From a virus: a stretch of 28,835 nucleotides of DNA. The stretch is taken from positions 1 to 28,835 of IMG/VR virus record IMGVR_UViG_3300032006_000060; one strand, given 5' to 3'. The notes under the pieces were generated by a model that saw only the letters and a program-made list of their open reading frames with translations, was not told the DNA's origin and did not search any database. A program made the translations under genes and the position numbers. This document shows, in pieces, positions 20,251-28,835 of the stretch. Each line of letters begins with the position of its first letter. Position 1 is the stretch's first letter.

Positions 20251-23200
20251 TTAACTTTCAAATACATCTGCAATTTTTTGTGAAGCCCATCTATTAGTCT
20301 GGTTAAAAGGACCAGTTAATGGTCCTGTCTTAAATAATTTATAAAGACCTGGCTGTATACTACTGTCTGTAATAGCTCCTTCAACTAATTGTGTAGCACC
20401 TGTCGCTGCTCTTGTTAAGTTAGATATAGCAGCAGCTTCTCCAGATATTCCATGAAAAACTTCTTCTACTATATTACTAGAAGATGTTTCATAGATAGGA
20501 AAGAAAAAGTTTAAAGGTCTCTCACCTACGCCTAGCATACCTGATGCACCTAAACCTCTCTGTAGTTTTTCCATATGATCTAAGTAAGGACTGGACTTTC
20601 CATACTTTAATAAATCTTTTAAATGTTGTGCAGCAAATCCTAATGCAATCATCATTGTCATAACAGCAAAAGCATTATACTTCATTGCTGGTGTACCACG
20701 TCTAACGTAATCACCCCACAGTCTAGGAATATGATTTGCTGTAAAGGTTGCAATGAAACCTTGGAACTGTGTGAACATTGCTAAGTGTGGATTCTGATAG
20801 AACAACGGTCTGTTCGCAGTACCAGGTAATGCAACAGCTTCATTAATAAAATTGAATTCAGCATTAGCAAATATTCTTTCAAGCCTCTCATTATTTCTTC
20901 TCATATTAAGAATATATTCTTCTCTTGTTTGATCAGCTGGTTTTGTAATAGGTAAACTATCTATCTCTAAAAGTTCTTCTATATTAATTCCTAAGTTTCT
21001 TAGATGCTCTTCTGATTCTTGTACTTCATTATCATATACCGCACCACTATTTCTTTGTTCTCTTATAATACCTAAGTGATGCATAATAAAATCAGCAGCT
21101 TGCGCACCCCTTAAGTTACGATTAAGATCTGTCCATTGCTGTAAGAATATTATTCTAAAATATTTATCTAGAAAATATCTTGAAGCAAATGTATTTTCTG
21201 TAGCACCTGTAGTTTGCGCTGCACCTGTATCCCAAGTAAAATAACCTAATCTTTTTAAACGTGCTTGTGCTTTTTCTTTAGCAAGCTGTCCTTCAACTGA
21301 TGTTGCAAACTTAAAGTTGGGTGTTGCGGTTGTCATTGTTTTCCAGATACCATTTCCAAATTCTACAGCAGTATCTTTTATAACATTATTTATTTGTTCA
21401 GGACTAAGCGCTCTTACAATCATCATGTACTCTACAAAAGAAGAGATCGTAGCCATCGGTAAACCTGCAAGGGTTGTCCATACTAATAGATTCTTTTGTA
21501 AGTTAGCGACTTCAGGACTTGCTATCTTCTTATAGTTACCTGATTCACCATCAAGATAATCTTGTATGAAAGCAGCATGAGCATTTCCTTCTTCTCTAGT
21601 TATCTCACCGCTTTCTATTGCCTGCTCTATACCTTCATTAAGAATTTCATTGTTATCCCCTAGAAATCTTTGATAAGTAATATATCTTGCAGCAGACTTA
21701 GCAGCATTAGAAATATTTATAAACAAATCCTGTTCCATCCACTTACTTAAGACAGGATCGTCTGCCATATTTAATCTTCTTTCTCTATGTGCAGAAGGAA
21801 TATGAACTCCTCTCCCAACTTCAAATAAAGAATCTTCATCTACAAGTTCATCATTATCTAGGATAGCTTGTGTTAATTTCTTAGCATCATCTCTAGTATA
21901 TCCTTTGTCCATCAGATCTCTTATAAATCCTTCCCGATCTTTTTCAATCTTAACTTTATCTATCGATCTATATCTTCCAATGTAGTTTTGAATAAAACCA
22001 ACACCAAACTCTTTGCCTGTATCACTCTCTCTATTTGGTGTACCATCAGCATTAAAGTAATGAAGTCTTGCATTTTTTTTATCTTTAAATAATCTGTTAC
22101 CAAATGTGTTAAGGCGTTTTGTTATATTAATATAGAAGTCTCTATTATTTCTTATCACTTCAGGGAATTTATATTCACCAGTACTAGGATCTCTAGCATC
22201 AAAATCTACTTCATCAATAGGAGTTTCTTTAATTATTTGAAAGAAATCATAGATATGCTTAGAGATTTGTAGTTGATTAATTGTTTTGTATCCCAATGCT
22301 TTTGCTACAGAAGCTGCACTAAAACTTGCCATATCAGGATTGCCATCAGGTAAAACTCCAACTTGAACTTCGCCTAATTGATTTTTAAAGAATGCTAATG
22401 TATTGTGCTTAAAGTTTTCAAGAGCTTCCCCTGAAAATACAGGGTGTAAGAAAGCACCAAGTCCTGCTGAATACTTTCTAACGCTAGGTGCTTTAAGATT
22501 GGACTCTCTAAAGAATTGGACCGGAGCTCCCTTCCATAATATAGGGAAAGCTCTAGCAGCATCTTTAATCTTTTGCCAAACATCTCTAGCCTTAAGTTGT
22601 TTCCTACCTAACTGTTTCTTCTCATCAAAGCTAGTTACTTCTTGTAGTTCTCTAATCCTTGCTTCAGTATTCTGTCTTACTTCATCTGAAATCCGAGGAT
22701 CTGCTAATTGTAATTGAAGAGTTTCTAGCTCAGCTCTAGCTGTAGCTTCTCTATGCTGTGCATCTTTTTTAAGATCAGTAAAATTACTTTGGATTGTTGG
22801 AGCAGGTCCATGTGCATAATGCTGTTTTATATCACCAACCTTTACACCTTCTGGTAGAGTATCACCTTCTTCCCAGTAAGTATGTAGATGTGCATCCTGT
22901 TCTTTTTGCATTCTACTTTCTTCAGACTTTCTCCAATCTTCAGCTGGAGATTTTCTAACTTGAACATCTGTCCATGCTCCTACATCATAAGCTGTTCCAG
23001 GTACTGAGAATGCAGAACCTAAAGTTCCACCTGCTATGAAAGCATTAACCATTCTATTGTGAAGTTCTACTGTATCAAATGGCCGGTCACTACCTAATGT
23101 CGCTGCCATGTATTGAGTAAGTTCCTGTCCTACTTCTGTTGAGGATTCTATACCAAATCCAACACCAGCTCTAGCAGCAAAAGCCCTTAAGATATTTCCA

Positions 23201-24636
23201 TACTTCAATTGTTCCTTAGCAACATTAGCTGCGTTACCTACTAGCTTAGCAGCTTCCATTCTTGTCATCCTAGCTACAGCACTTCTTGCTTCAGCAATTG
23301 TCATACCCGCCGCTACATTTACCGGTTTATTTTTAAATGCTTCAGCCATTGCTTCACGATACCTAGGACTTAGCAACGTACCTGTCATCTTACCCATTAA
23401 TAAATGAATACCTAAACGATCAAGGACTGCCATTGTAACACCACTAGCTACTGCTAAGGTTGCACTTTTATTATCGCCTTCCATATCATTCCAGGTCATA
23501 CCAGTATACATCGAGACAGGTGCCATCATACTTGCGCCAGCTAATCTAGCCATACCTACACCGGTTGCCGAAGCTAATGCAGCTCCTCCAGTCATTGGAG
23601 ATAACAAAGCGCCTGCTGCTGTAACTCCCATGTAAGGAAGTGAGACAGCTAGCATATTTCCAGCATACTCAAAGAATCCCCCGACACCATCTACATCCCA
23701 TTCATTATCAATCACCTTACCATAAGGATCTAGAACAGGTTTAAGTATATTTAATTTTAACTCAGGCTTAGTTGCAAGGTATTCTCTTTGTCTTTTAATA
23801 CCTGCTTCTCCTAGATTTTCTAACCAATTAAATCCAGTCTTCTCACCGATTAATTCAGCAGCTCCATATAAACTTTCTATAACACCGGTCCATCCTACAT
23901 CAAAAGAATCAGACCAAGGATGAAGTGATTTGTTATCAATCGTTCTATCCGCATGCCTTTGCTGCACACGATAGTTAGAATACTTGGCAGCTTGTGATAG
24001 CCTCCAAGCATAAGCACCTTCTGATTCTCCAGGTTGTCTTGGAGCTTTTAACTTAGCAAGTTCAGTTTCATTTAAAGCTGCCTTTGCAAACTCGGTATCA
24101 TACCACTGTTCAGATTTAATTGAATCATTTAAAGCAATAGCAGATTTTTCATAATCATTTAAAGATTGCTCAGAGATATTTCTTTGAGATCTCTTTGCCA
24201 TACCATATTGATACTTATCAATCTCTTCTTCAGAACTATACCTGCTTAACTTATTAATACCATAACGGCTAAGTGTTTCTGTAAAGTCTCTACCATACTC
24301 ATCAGTTAATCTAACAAGCTGTCGACCATGAACATCTAACTTAGGAGAACCATCTGGATTTGTAAGATACTTTACATTATTATATCCAAATTGACTTGCA
24401 AGACTTTGGATTTGTTTGTATGCTTCTAATCCTCCAGGAGTTCCAGGTTTAAAGTAACCTGATTCCATAAGTCTATTAATTTCTGGAGCGCTTAAACCTT
24501 CTATCCTAAGTAACTTACCTTCTTCATTTACTAATGTATCTCCATCAATAAATGTATGACCACCACTTCCTGTTATAGGTTTAGGTACTTCAAGAGTAGG
24601 TATATCTATCCTAGGAAGATTACTAAAGTTTGCCAT
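20251..24636 (-). CDS. Large internal virion/ejection-type protein with N-terminal SNase-like domain (1461 aa)
   Basis: The first 130 residues look like a staphylococcal-nuclease (TNase) fold: FIDGDTLV (D31, D33), LLRIEGLSAPE (R44, E52) and DVHGRQLVRL (R105), matching SNase DGDT, R35, E43 and R87. The Ca2+ ligand D40 is replaced by S49, so activity may be lost or altered. Residues about 320-400 are rich in Gly, Ala and Met with hydrophobic stretches (EYAGNMLAVSLPYMGVTAAG), compatible with membrane insertion on ejection. The rest is mostly helical with coiled-coil parts. The end contains a conserved-looking block (FTQFQGFIATFTANHIPRLW; MKYNAFAVMTMMIALGFAAQ) that I associate with internal proteins of marine podoviruses. 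It sits between the lysozyme-bearing protein and the putative polymerase, 9 and 11 bases away, in one late unit. It was probably assembled in the capsid and injected. Confidence 0.75.
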   Translation of the reverse strand: MANFSNLPRIDIPTLEVPKPITGSGGHTFIDGDTLVNEEGKLLRIEGLSAPEINRLMESGYFKPGTPGGLEAYKQIQSLASQFGYNNVKYLTNPDGSPKLDVHGRQLVRLTDEYGRDFTETLSRYGINKLSRYSSEEEIDKYQYGMAKRSQRNISEQSLNDYEKSAIALNDSIKSEQWYDTEFAKAALNETELAKLKAPRQPGESEGAYAWRLSQAAKYSNYRVQQRHADRTIDNKSLHPWSDSFDVGWTGVIESLYGAAELIGEKTGFNWLENLGEAGIKRQREYLATKPELKLNILKPVLDPYGKVIDNEWDVDGVGGFFEYAGNMLAVSLPYMGVTAAGALLSPMTGGAALASATGVGMARLAGASMMAPVSMYTGMTWNDMEGDNKSATLAVASGVTMAVLDRLGIHLLMGKMTGTLLSPRYREAMAEAFKNKPVNVAAGMTIAEARSAVARMTRMEAAKLVGNAANVAKEQLKYGNILRAFAARAGVGFGIESSTEVGQELTQYMAATLGSDRPFDTVELHNRMVNAFIAGGTLGSAFSVPGTAYDVGAWTDVQVRKSPAEDWRKSEESRMQKEQDAHLHTYWEEGDTLPEGVKVGDIKQHYAHGPAPTIQSNFTDLKKDAQHREATARAELETLQLQLADPRISDEVRQNTEARIRELQEVTSFDEKKQLGRKQLKARDVWQKIKDAARAFPILWKGAPVQFFRESNLKAPSVRKYSAGLGAFLHPVFSGEALENFKHNTLAFFKNQLGEVQVGVLPDGNPDMASFSAASVAKALGYKTINQLQISKHIYDFFQIIKETPIDEVDFDARDPSTGEYKFPEVIRNNRDFYINITKRLNTFGNRLFKDKKNARLHYFNADGTPNRESDTGKEFGVGFIQNYIGRYRSIDKVKIEKDREGFIRDLMDKGYTRDDAKKLTQAILDNDELVDEDSLFEVGRGVHIPSAHRERRLNMADDPVLSKWMEQDLFINISNAAKSAARYITYQRFLGDNNEILNEGIEQAIESGEITREEGNAHAAFIQDYLDGESGNYKKIASPEVANLQKNLLVWTTLAGLPMATISSFVEYMMIVRALSPEQINNVIKDTAVEFGNGIWKTMTTATPNFKFATSVEGQLAKEKAQARLKRLGYFTWDTGAAQTTGATENTFASRYFLDKYFRIIFLQQWTDLNRNLRGAQAADFIMHHLGIIREQRNSGAVYDNEVQESEEHLRNLGINIEELLEIDSLPITKPADQTREEYILNMRRNNERLERIFANAEFNFINEAVALPGTANRPLFYQNPHLAMFTQFQGFIATFTANHIPRLWGDYVRRGTPAMKYNAFAVMTMMIALGFAAQHLKDLLKYGKSSPYLDHMEKLQRGLGASGMLGVGERPLNFFFPIYETSSSNIVEEVFHGISGEAAAISNLTRAATGATQLVEGAITDSSIQPGLYKLFKTGPLTGPFNQTNRWASQKIADVFES

Positions 24637-24645
24637 ATTAAACTC

Positions 24646-27600
24646 CTATGGTTGTAGTGATGTACCAATATCTGCAATCTCATTTTCTATTATTGATTCA
24701 GCAAATAAACCGAACGGTGTGTATGCAGCATTCTTTTTTTCTTTAGCCATCTTCATAAATACTTCTCTCCAAGTTTTCTTTTTCTTAGGATCATCTTGAA
24801 AATCTTCGTGAGCTTCCTCCTTCCATTGCGCAGCAATCTCTGCCCAGAATATATCAGATTTAGCAGCAGTATATACTGATTCAATTCTCTGTTGGATTCT
24901 TACTAGATCTTCATTAGTCATAGTTCTTTCTTTACCATCGACTGTAGCTTTTACAGGAGAAGGTAGTGGACGCATCTTACCATCTTTATCTTTGTACATC
25001 ATATTCTCAAGACGAAGTTTGATAGTTGCATCTTCTAAGAAAGGAATAAGAGAGCTATGTAATACTGCATCTTCGTCATCTTCTAAAAGTTTCTGATTAG
25101 CAGCAATCAATGCAGCATAAGCATCATCTAATGGCTGAAGAAATTTACCAGGTGGGATGTCTCTATCAAATAACCATTGAGCAGTCTCACCAGCTATTGC
25201 ATCAGGTATAATACCTGGAGTACTTCCTCGACCACTACGGTATACAGTCTTCTTATTATCTTTAGATCCTGTAGTATGCTTATCTCTTGCTGTATAAATA
25301 CCAGTTAAAACTTTATTAACTTGTCCTATTGTTTCAAGAGATACATCAATCACATTCTCATCTGACCAACCAGACCCAACCCTTAACTCAGGCTTAAGAC
25401 CATTAATATCAAAAGACCAGTAAGTAATATCATCACCTGCAGTATTCTTTACCTTAAATTCATAGGCCATCATTTGTCCTAGCTCTTTATGGTATTGCAT
25501 TTCTTTTTTACCTGTAGATCTAGGAGATGCCCCTATTCGTATAAGTTTAGAAGGATCTTTTGTTTTCTTAAATTCAGCGAGAGAATCTTTCGTATACAAA
25601 TGAGAGTTAGCCAGTATCCATTTATCCATCTGAGCATTCTTCGCATCAACTCTCTTAAGATATTGCTTAGCAACAAAACCAATACTACCATCATGATTAT
25701 AACCTAAAGCTCTTGAAGCTAAATAAACTGCGATCGCTCTACCTATTTCTCCACCATCTATGAGATCTCCGAATAGGAAATCAAACATTTGTCTGGTCTT
25801 AGATACTTCAGGATCATTATCATCTTTGTTTTCTTTTTCATCTAAAACTTTCTGACCCTGCTCTGAGTCTAGCTTAGCTTTTATTTCAGCTTCAGTTGTA
25901 TTGTCAATTTTACTACCAAGTTTTGCTAATTTATTTTGAGATTCTGTTTGTACTTCAGCTGCTTTAGCATCAATACTTTTTTGTATCTCAGCTATCCTTC
26001 CTTTAATTGCTTCTTTATATTCTTCAGGAAGACTAGGATCATTAAGTCTTGCTTTCAATTCATCAATCGTAGCTTGCTCATCTGCAATTAAATTACGAAT
26101 CTCAGCATCTTTAATCCACTGAGGCTCTCCTCCAAACTGTGGAGCAACATCTTTATAAGTATCAAGTATCTTGTGTCCAGATTTCGCAGCATCTAATTTC
26201 TCTTTTGCTTTCTTTACATATGCTTGCTTCGCTTCAAAGTCAGGATCATTTGGGTTAGATAGCATAGCTGTATTCACAGCATCTTTATATTCTGCCTCTA
26301 GCTCTGCTATATTTCCTAGCTCAAGGTTTTCTCCTATTGTATAAGGATTAGCTTCTAGCATTGTCGGAACAAATCCGCTAGGTCGATAGTCTTCTCTACC
26401 ATCTCCAACTGTAATCTCTTCTCCTGGCATTACAGGTATTTCTCCAGTATCATGTTCACCAAAATTATAATCTGTAGGAGGAGGAGGTATGTTATAGGCA
26501 GGAGAACCTGCTATTTCATCTTGAGCCATTTGATCATATGCACTTGTAAATGTAGGATCACCTATAGGATTATCACCAGGATGTTTACCAGCATAAGGAA
26601 TATTTATAGTATCTAATAAATCACTATGAGGAGGTATTGCTCCTTGTCCAGAACCAATTGATCCATATAGATTTTCTATAAGGTCTTCAGACTTAGGTAC
26701 ATTCTGCATTACATTAGGATCTATTCCTGCTCCTCCTAGATCATGTGTATCTAAATGATAATTTGTAGATGGATTAAAGCTATCAACATTCTGAAGAATC
26801 TTTTTATCTAACTCTTTCTGAAATCCACGATCTACTCTGCTAGGAATTGGTACACTTGGAACTGATGCACTTGAAGTACTAGGAACATCAGGATAAGAAT
26901 AAGGATATTTATATGTTATACCAGCTTCATAATCCCAAGGATTAAATACACTTGGTTCTACAACATCTTCTATCTCTTGCACATCTCCTGGTACTAATGC
27001 AGCAGGAGGAATAATCTTTTCAGGTTCTGTATATACATCTGGAACAGGTCGCATAGCTGTAGGCGCATAACCTAAGTCATCACCATCTCCTCCACCTGCA
27101 CCTGATCTATACACAAGATTCTCTGCTCCAGGAATTACATATCGATTTAAGTATGCTTCAAGTTCATCATCCTGTAAGTCAGCAAGATAACGTGGAACTT
27201 CTTGTCCCATAAATGCATGGACTACTCCACCATCTTGCATTCCTCTTTTCTTTAACTCTTTATCATAATTAAATTTAGCTACAGTATTTTCTTTACCGCG
27301 GTGATTAGGAAAGAGCCAATTAAAAGGATTGAAAGGACTGGGATTAACTTCTGGTATTTCAACCTTTGGTTTATTTAATTCTTTCCATTGAGCTTGAGAT
27401 GCTTCTATAGCTTGCTGTAAACTTGGATCTATTTCATTACTTGGTTTAGGAATAGGAAGATCTGGCATTGCTGATTGAGGTGTTATAAAATTTTGAAAGT
27501 CCACTACTCTTGTAGGAGATGTCTTATACCAATCAGTTTCACTATGAACTTTATCAGGAGCATGCTTAAAGAAATTATATTGTGCTTGCTGTCTAGCCTT

Positions 27601-28323
27601 AGCCCAGTCTCCAGCTTTAACAGCCTTCATTGTTTCTAGCATTGCAGCTTGATTAGGCTGCCCCATTTGAAATGCCATATTAGCTAAACCAAATTGTTGT
27701 TTATCAGATAATTTTCTCCAAGTATCTGTCCCTACATTTCTTTGAGCTGCTGCAAGAGCTATAGCAAAATCCTCTTCAAACTGTCTGTTAGCTGCAGCTT
27801 CATCTGCGAATGGACCTTGCACTCCTCCTTGACCATACTTTTCAAAAGTGTATTCGTCTATTGGTAGTAAATGCCCGATGCCAGAAGTAGGTTCCCATTC
27901 TTCTTTACGATAAGGTTTTTTAGTAGGAGAATATACATCAAGTCTTACTCCACCTTCTCTGCTTTTTAATAAGTCTTTCCATTCTTTTAATAGCTTACCT
28001 TCACTAGCATACACAGGAGGTGCCTGATCAGGACTCATATTACCATCTTGAATCTCTCTACCTATATCATTCATCTGTTTAATCTGTGGTCCAAATAAAT
28101 CAGTAGCTTCTTTGTTAACAACGAATTCTCCAGGAGTAAGCCAAGCCGGTACAGTATCAGATCCCTTTGGATCGCCTGGATGATTCTCAGCTAATCCTCC
28201 AACAGCTTCATACTGAGGAATACCAGAGTTCATAGGAGGAACCTCTAAGTTATTACCATCAGTTTCAATTTCCAAAGATCTCATGTTTCCATACCGATCC
28301 TTTTGAGTAGTTTTATATTTCAT
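24646..28323 (-). CDS. Large virion protein with phage lysozyme (GH24) domain (1225 aa)
   Basis: Residues about 110-280 are a T4-type lysozyme: SREGGVRLDVY (E123), EPTSGIGHLL (T146, H151), then LANMAFQMGQ and a late SPTRVVDF (TPNRAKRV in T4). The catalytic Glu and Thr are kept, and the position of T4 D20 is not. Before it lies GSDTVPAWLTPGEFVVNKEA (residues 54-73), a box common in tail/tape-measure-type phage proteins. The middle (about 280-700) is Pro/Asp/Tyr-rich and probably extended. About 690-860 is charged coiled coil, and the C-terminus is globular. The likely role is local digestion of peptidoglycan during DNA entry, as done by T7 gp16 and other virion lysozymes, rather than lysis. 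GGAG-type signal AGGAG precedes ATG 28323. Confidence 0.8.
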   Translation of the reverse strand: MKYKTTQKDRYGNMRSLEIETDGNNLEVPPMNSGIPQYEAVGGLAENHPGDPKGSDTVPAWLTPGEFVVNKEATDLFGPQIKQMNDIGREIQDGNMSPDQAPPVYASEGKLLKEWKDLLKSREGGVRLDVYSPTKKPYRKEEWEPTSGIGHLLPIDEYTFEKYGQGGVQGPFADEAAANRQFEEDFAIALAAAQRNVGTDTWRKLSDKQQFGLANMAFQMGQPNQAAMLETMKAVKAGDWAKARQQAQYNFFKHAPDKVHSETDWYKTSPTRVVDFQNFITPQSAMPDLPIPKPSNEIDPSLQQAIEASQAQWKELNKPKVEIPEVNPSPFNPFNWLFPNHRGKENTVAKFNYDKELKKRGMQDGGVVHAFMGQEVPRYLADLQDDELEAYLNRYVIPGAENLVYRSGAGGGDGDDLGYAPTAMRPVPDVYTEPEKIIPPAALVPGDVQEIEDVVEPSVFNPWDYEAGITYKYPYSYPDVPSTSSASVPSVPIPSRVDRGFQKELDKKILQNVDSFNPSTNYHLDTHDLGGAGIDPNVMQNVPKSEDLIENLYGSIGSGQGAIPPHSDLLDTINIPYAGKHPGDNPIGDPTFTSAYDQMAQDEIAGSPAYNIPPPPTDYNFGEHDTGEIPVMPGEEITVGDGREDYRPSGFVPTMLEANPYTIGENLELGNIAELEAEYKDAVNTAMLSNPNDPDFEAKQAYVKKAKEKLDAAKSGHKILDTYKDVAPQFGGEPQWIKDAEIRNLIADEQATIDELKARLNDPSLPEEYKEAIKGRIAEIQKSIDAKAAEVQTESQNKLAKLGSKIDNTTEAEIKAKLDSEQGQKVLDEKENKDDNDPEVSKTRQMFDFLFGDLIDGGEIGRAIAVYLASRALGYNHDGSIGFVAKQYLKRVDAKNAQMDKWILANSHLYTKDSLAEFKKTKDPSKLIRIGASPRSTGKKEMQYHKELGQMMAYEFKVKNTAGDDITYWSFDINGLKPELRVGSGWSDENVIDVSLETIGQVNKVLTGIYTARDKHTTGSKDNKKTVYRSGRGSTPGIIPDAIAGETAQWLFDRDIPPGKFLQPLDDAYAALIAANQKLLEDDEDAVLHSSLIPFLEDATIKLRLENMMYKDKDGKMRPLPSPVKATVDGKERTMTNEDLVRIQQRIESVYTAAKSDIFWAEIAAQWKEEAHEDFQDDPKKKKTWREVFMKMAKEKKNAAYTPFGLFAESIIENEIADIGTSLQP

Positions 28324-28332
28324 ACTAAACTC

Positions 28333-28835
28333 CTAGTTCTTGTATTCAATCGTCTCTTTCTTTTCTATCTTAACAGACTTGTTATTTGAGAGTGGACCAG
28401 TCATTCCACCATGTTCTTTGTGCTGTACGTTACCACCTTTATTAAAAGGAATGCTATCATCTTTTGAAATTTCGTCCCATACTAGATCTTCTGGTTCTAT
28501 ACCAAACATACTATCTTCTAAAAAGTCTTCGTAGTCAGGACCTCTATAGCCATCCCAAGCACCAGCGCCATGTCCTATAGGAAAAGTATACATACCTTCA
28601 CCAGCATACTGCGGGGACAGAGGACCAACTCCTCCACCTTTATTAAACAAACCAAACATCTTAGCACCGAATAAAGCGGGGAGAGCCCAAGGTGCAGCGG
28701 CTGCCATCATACCTGGAGCTAATCCTGCAGCAGCAGGAGCAGCAGCACCAGTAGCTGTTAGTCCACCCATATAACTAGCTGGCGCAGCACCTGTACTTGC
28801 TAGCTGAGCTGCTAATTTAGGTGCAGCACTACCAG
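28333..28835 (-). CDS. Virion-type Gly/Ala-rich protein (partial, start beyond the window)
   Basis: A frame with stop at 28333-28335 stays open to the right edge. An internal ATG at 28770 exists, but upstream in-frame codons (…AAPKLAAQLASTGAAPASY) have the same Ala/Pro-rich character, so the gene starts outside. The visible 167 residues comprise an Ala/Gly/Pro-rich hydrophobic segment (ALPALFGAKMFGLF), a KGGGVGPLSP box, an acidic central part (DYEDFLEDSMFG) and a second NKGGNVQHKEHGG box before a Lys-rich end. Repeated KGG boxes and the junction of 9 bases to the lysozyme gene suggest a structural or ejection protein of the same unit. No specific family can be named. Confidence 0.7.
   Translation of the reverse strand, partial: GSAAPKLAAQLASTGAAPASYMGGLTATGAAAPAAAGLAPGMMAAAAPWALPALFGAKMFGLFNKGGGVGPLSPQYAGEGMYTFPIGHGAGAWDGYRGPDYEDFLEDSMFGIEPEDLVWDEISKDDSIPFNKGGNVQHKEHGGMTGPLSNNKSVKIEKKETIEYKN

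Noticed and set aside
28333-28770. Complete 145-residue gene starting at ATG 28770
   Set aside because: The frame stays open and similar in composition to the right edge, so the true start is outside the window.
1-28835. CRISPR array, integrase, insertion sequence or tRNA genes
   Set aside because: No regularly spaced direct repeats, recombinase motifs, terminal inverted repeats or cloverleafs were found on reading both strands.

Overview
The window is part of the genome of a tailed, podovirus-like bacteriophage. It is AT-rich and carries a T7-like replication module: gp2.5-type SSB, family A DNA polymerase with proofreading, FEN-like exonuclease, RusA-type resolvase, bifunctional primase-helicase and single-subunit RNA polymerase. 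Very large virion/ejection-type proteins follow. The low G+C, the small-gene families and the style of the large proteins recall marine phages of Alphaproteobacteria (SAR11 or roseobacter type). That host guess is inference. There is no integrase, tRNA, IS or CRISPR, and capsid, portal and large terminase lie outside the window.

Layout. 2-247 is the 3' end of a P/Q/T-rich gene whose coding strand contains no G, closed by a terminator. 289-5314 (+) is an early-type region: a small Zn-ribbon protein, a coiled-coil protein, a structured leader, SSB, then about 15 very small genes, most joined by ATGA or TAATG overlaps. 5319-5485 has no gene but folds into what looks like a compact noncoding RNA and a bidirectional terminator. 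5530-5934 (-) is an isolated, probable small terminase gene, boxed between terminators. 6036-15965 (+) is the nucleotide-metabolism and replication block, ending with the T7-like RNA polymerase. A bidirectional terminator at about 15967-16015 separates it from the leftward late cluster (28835-16016), which holds three giant genes (1225, 1461 and 1407 codons) plus one cut by the window edge.

Main discovery candidate. The 1407-residue protein at the distal end of the late cluster carries the catalytic motifs of a T7/N4-type single-subunit RNA polymerase, in the right order: GR at 649-650, DG at 843, K934-x7-Y942 with MT between, and YDAF around D1167. The phage would therefore encode two single-subunit RNA polymerases, a conventional 729-residue enzyme and a second one among the ejection-type proteins. 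This resembles the N4 strategy, in which a virion RNA polymerase is injected to start early transcription. Its two late neighbours carry a phage-lysozyme domain and a nuclease-like SNase domain, consistent with an ejected protein set.

Second theme. A thymidylate-synthase-family enzyme has Asp instead of Asn at the pyrimidine-discriminating position (177, E. coli numbering), as in phage T4 dCMP hydroxymethylase. It sits between a DUF1599 protein and a MazG-like pyrophosphohydrolase. The cassette suggests a modified cytosine in the phage DNA. Other points are repeated intergenic elements, a 107-base out-of-frame overlap between exonuclease and resolvase, and a Glu-to-Gln change in DNA polymerase motif A.
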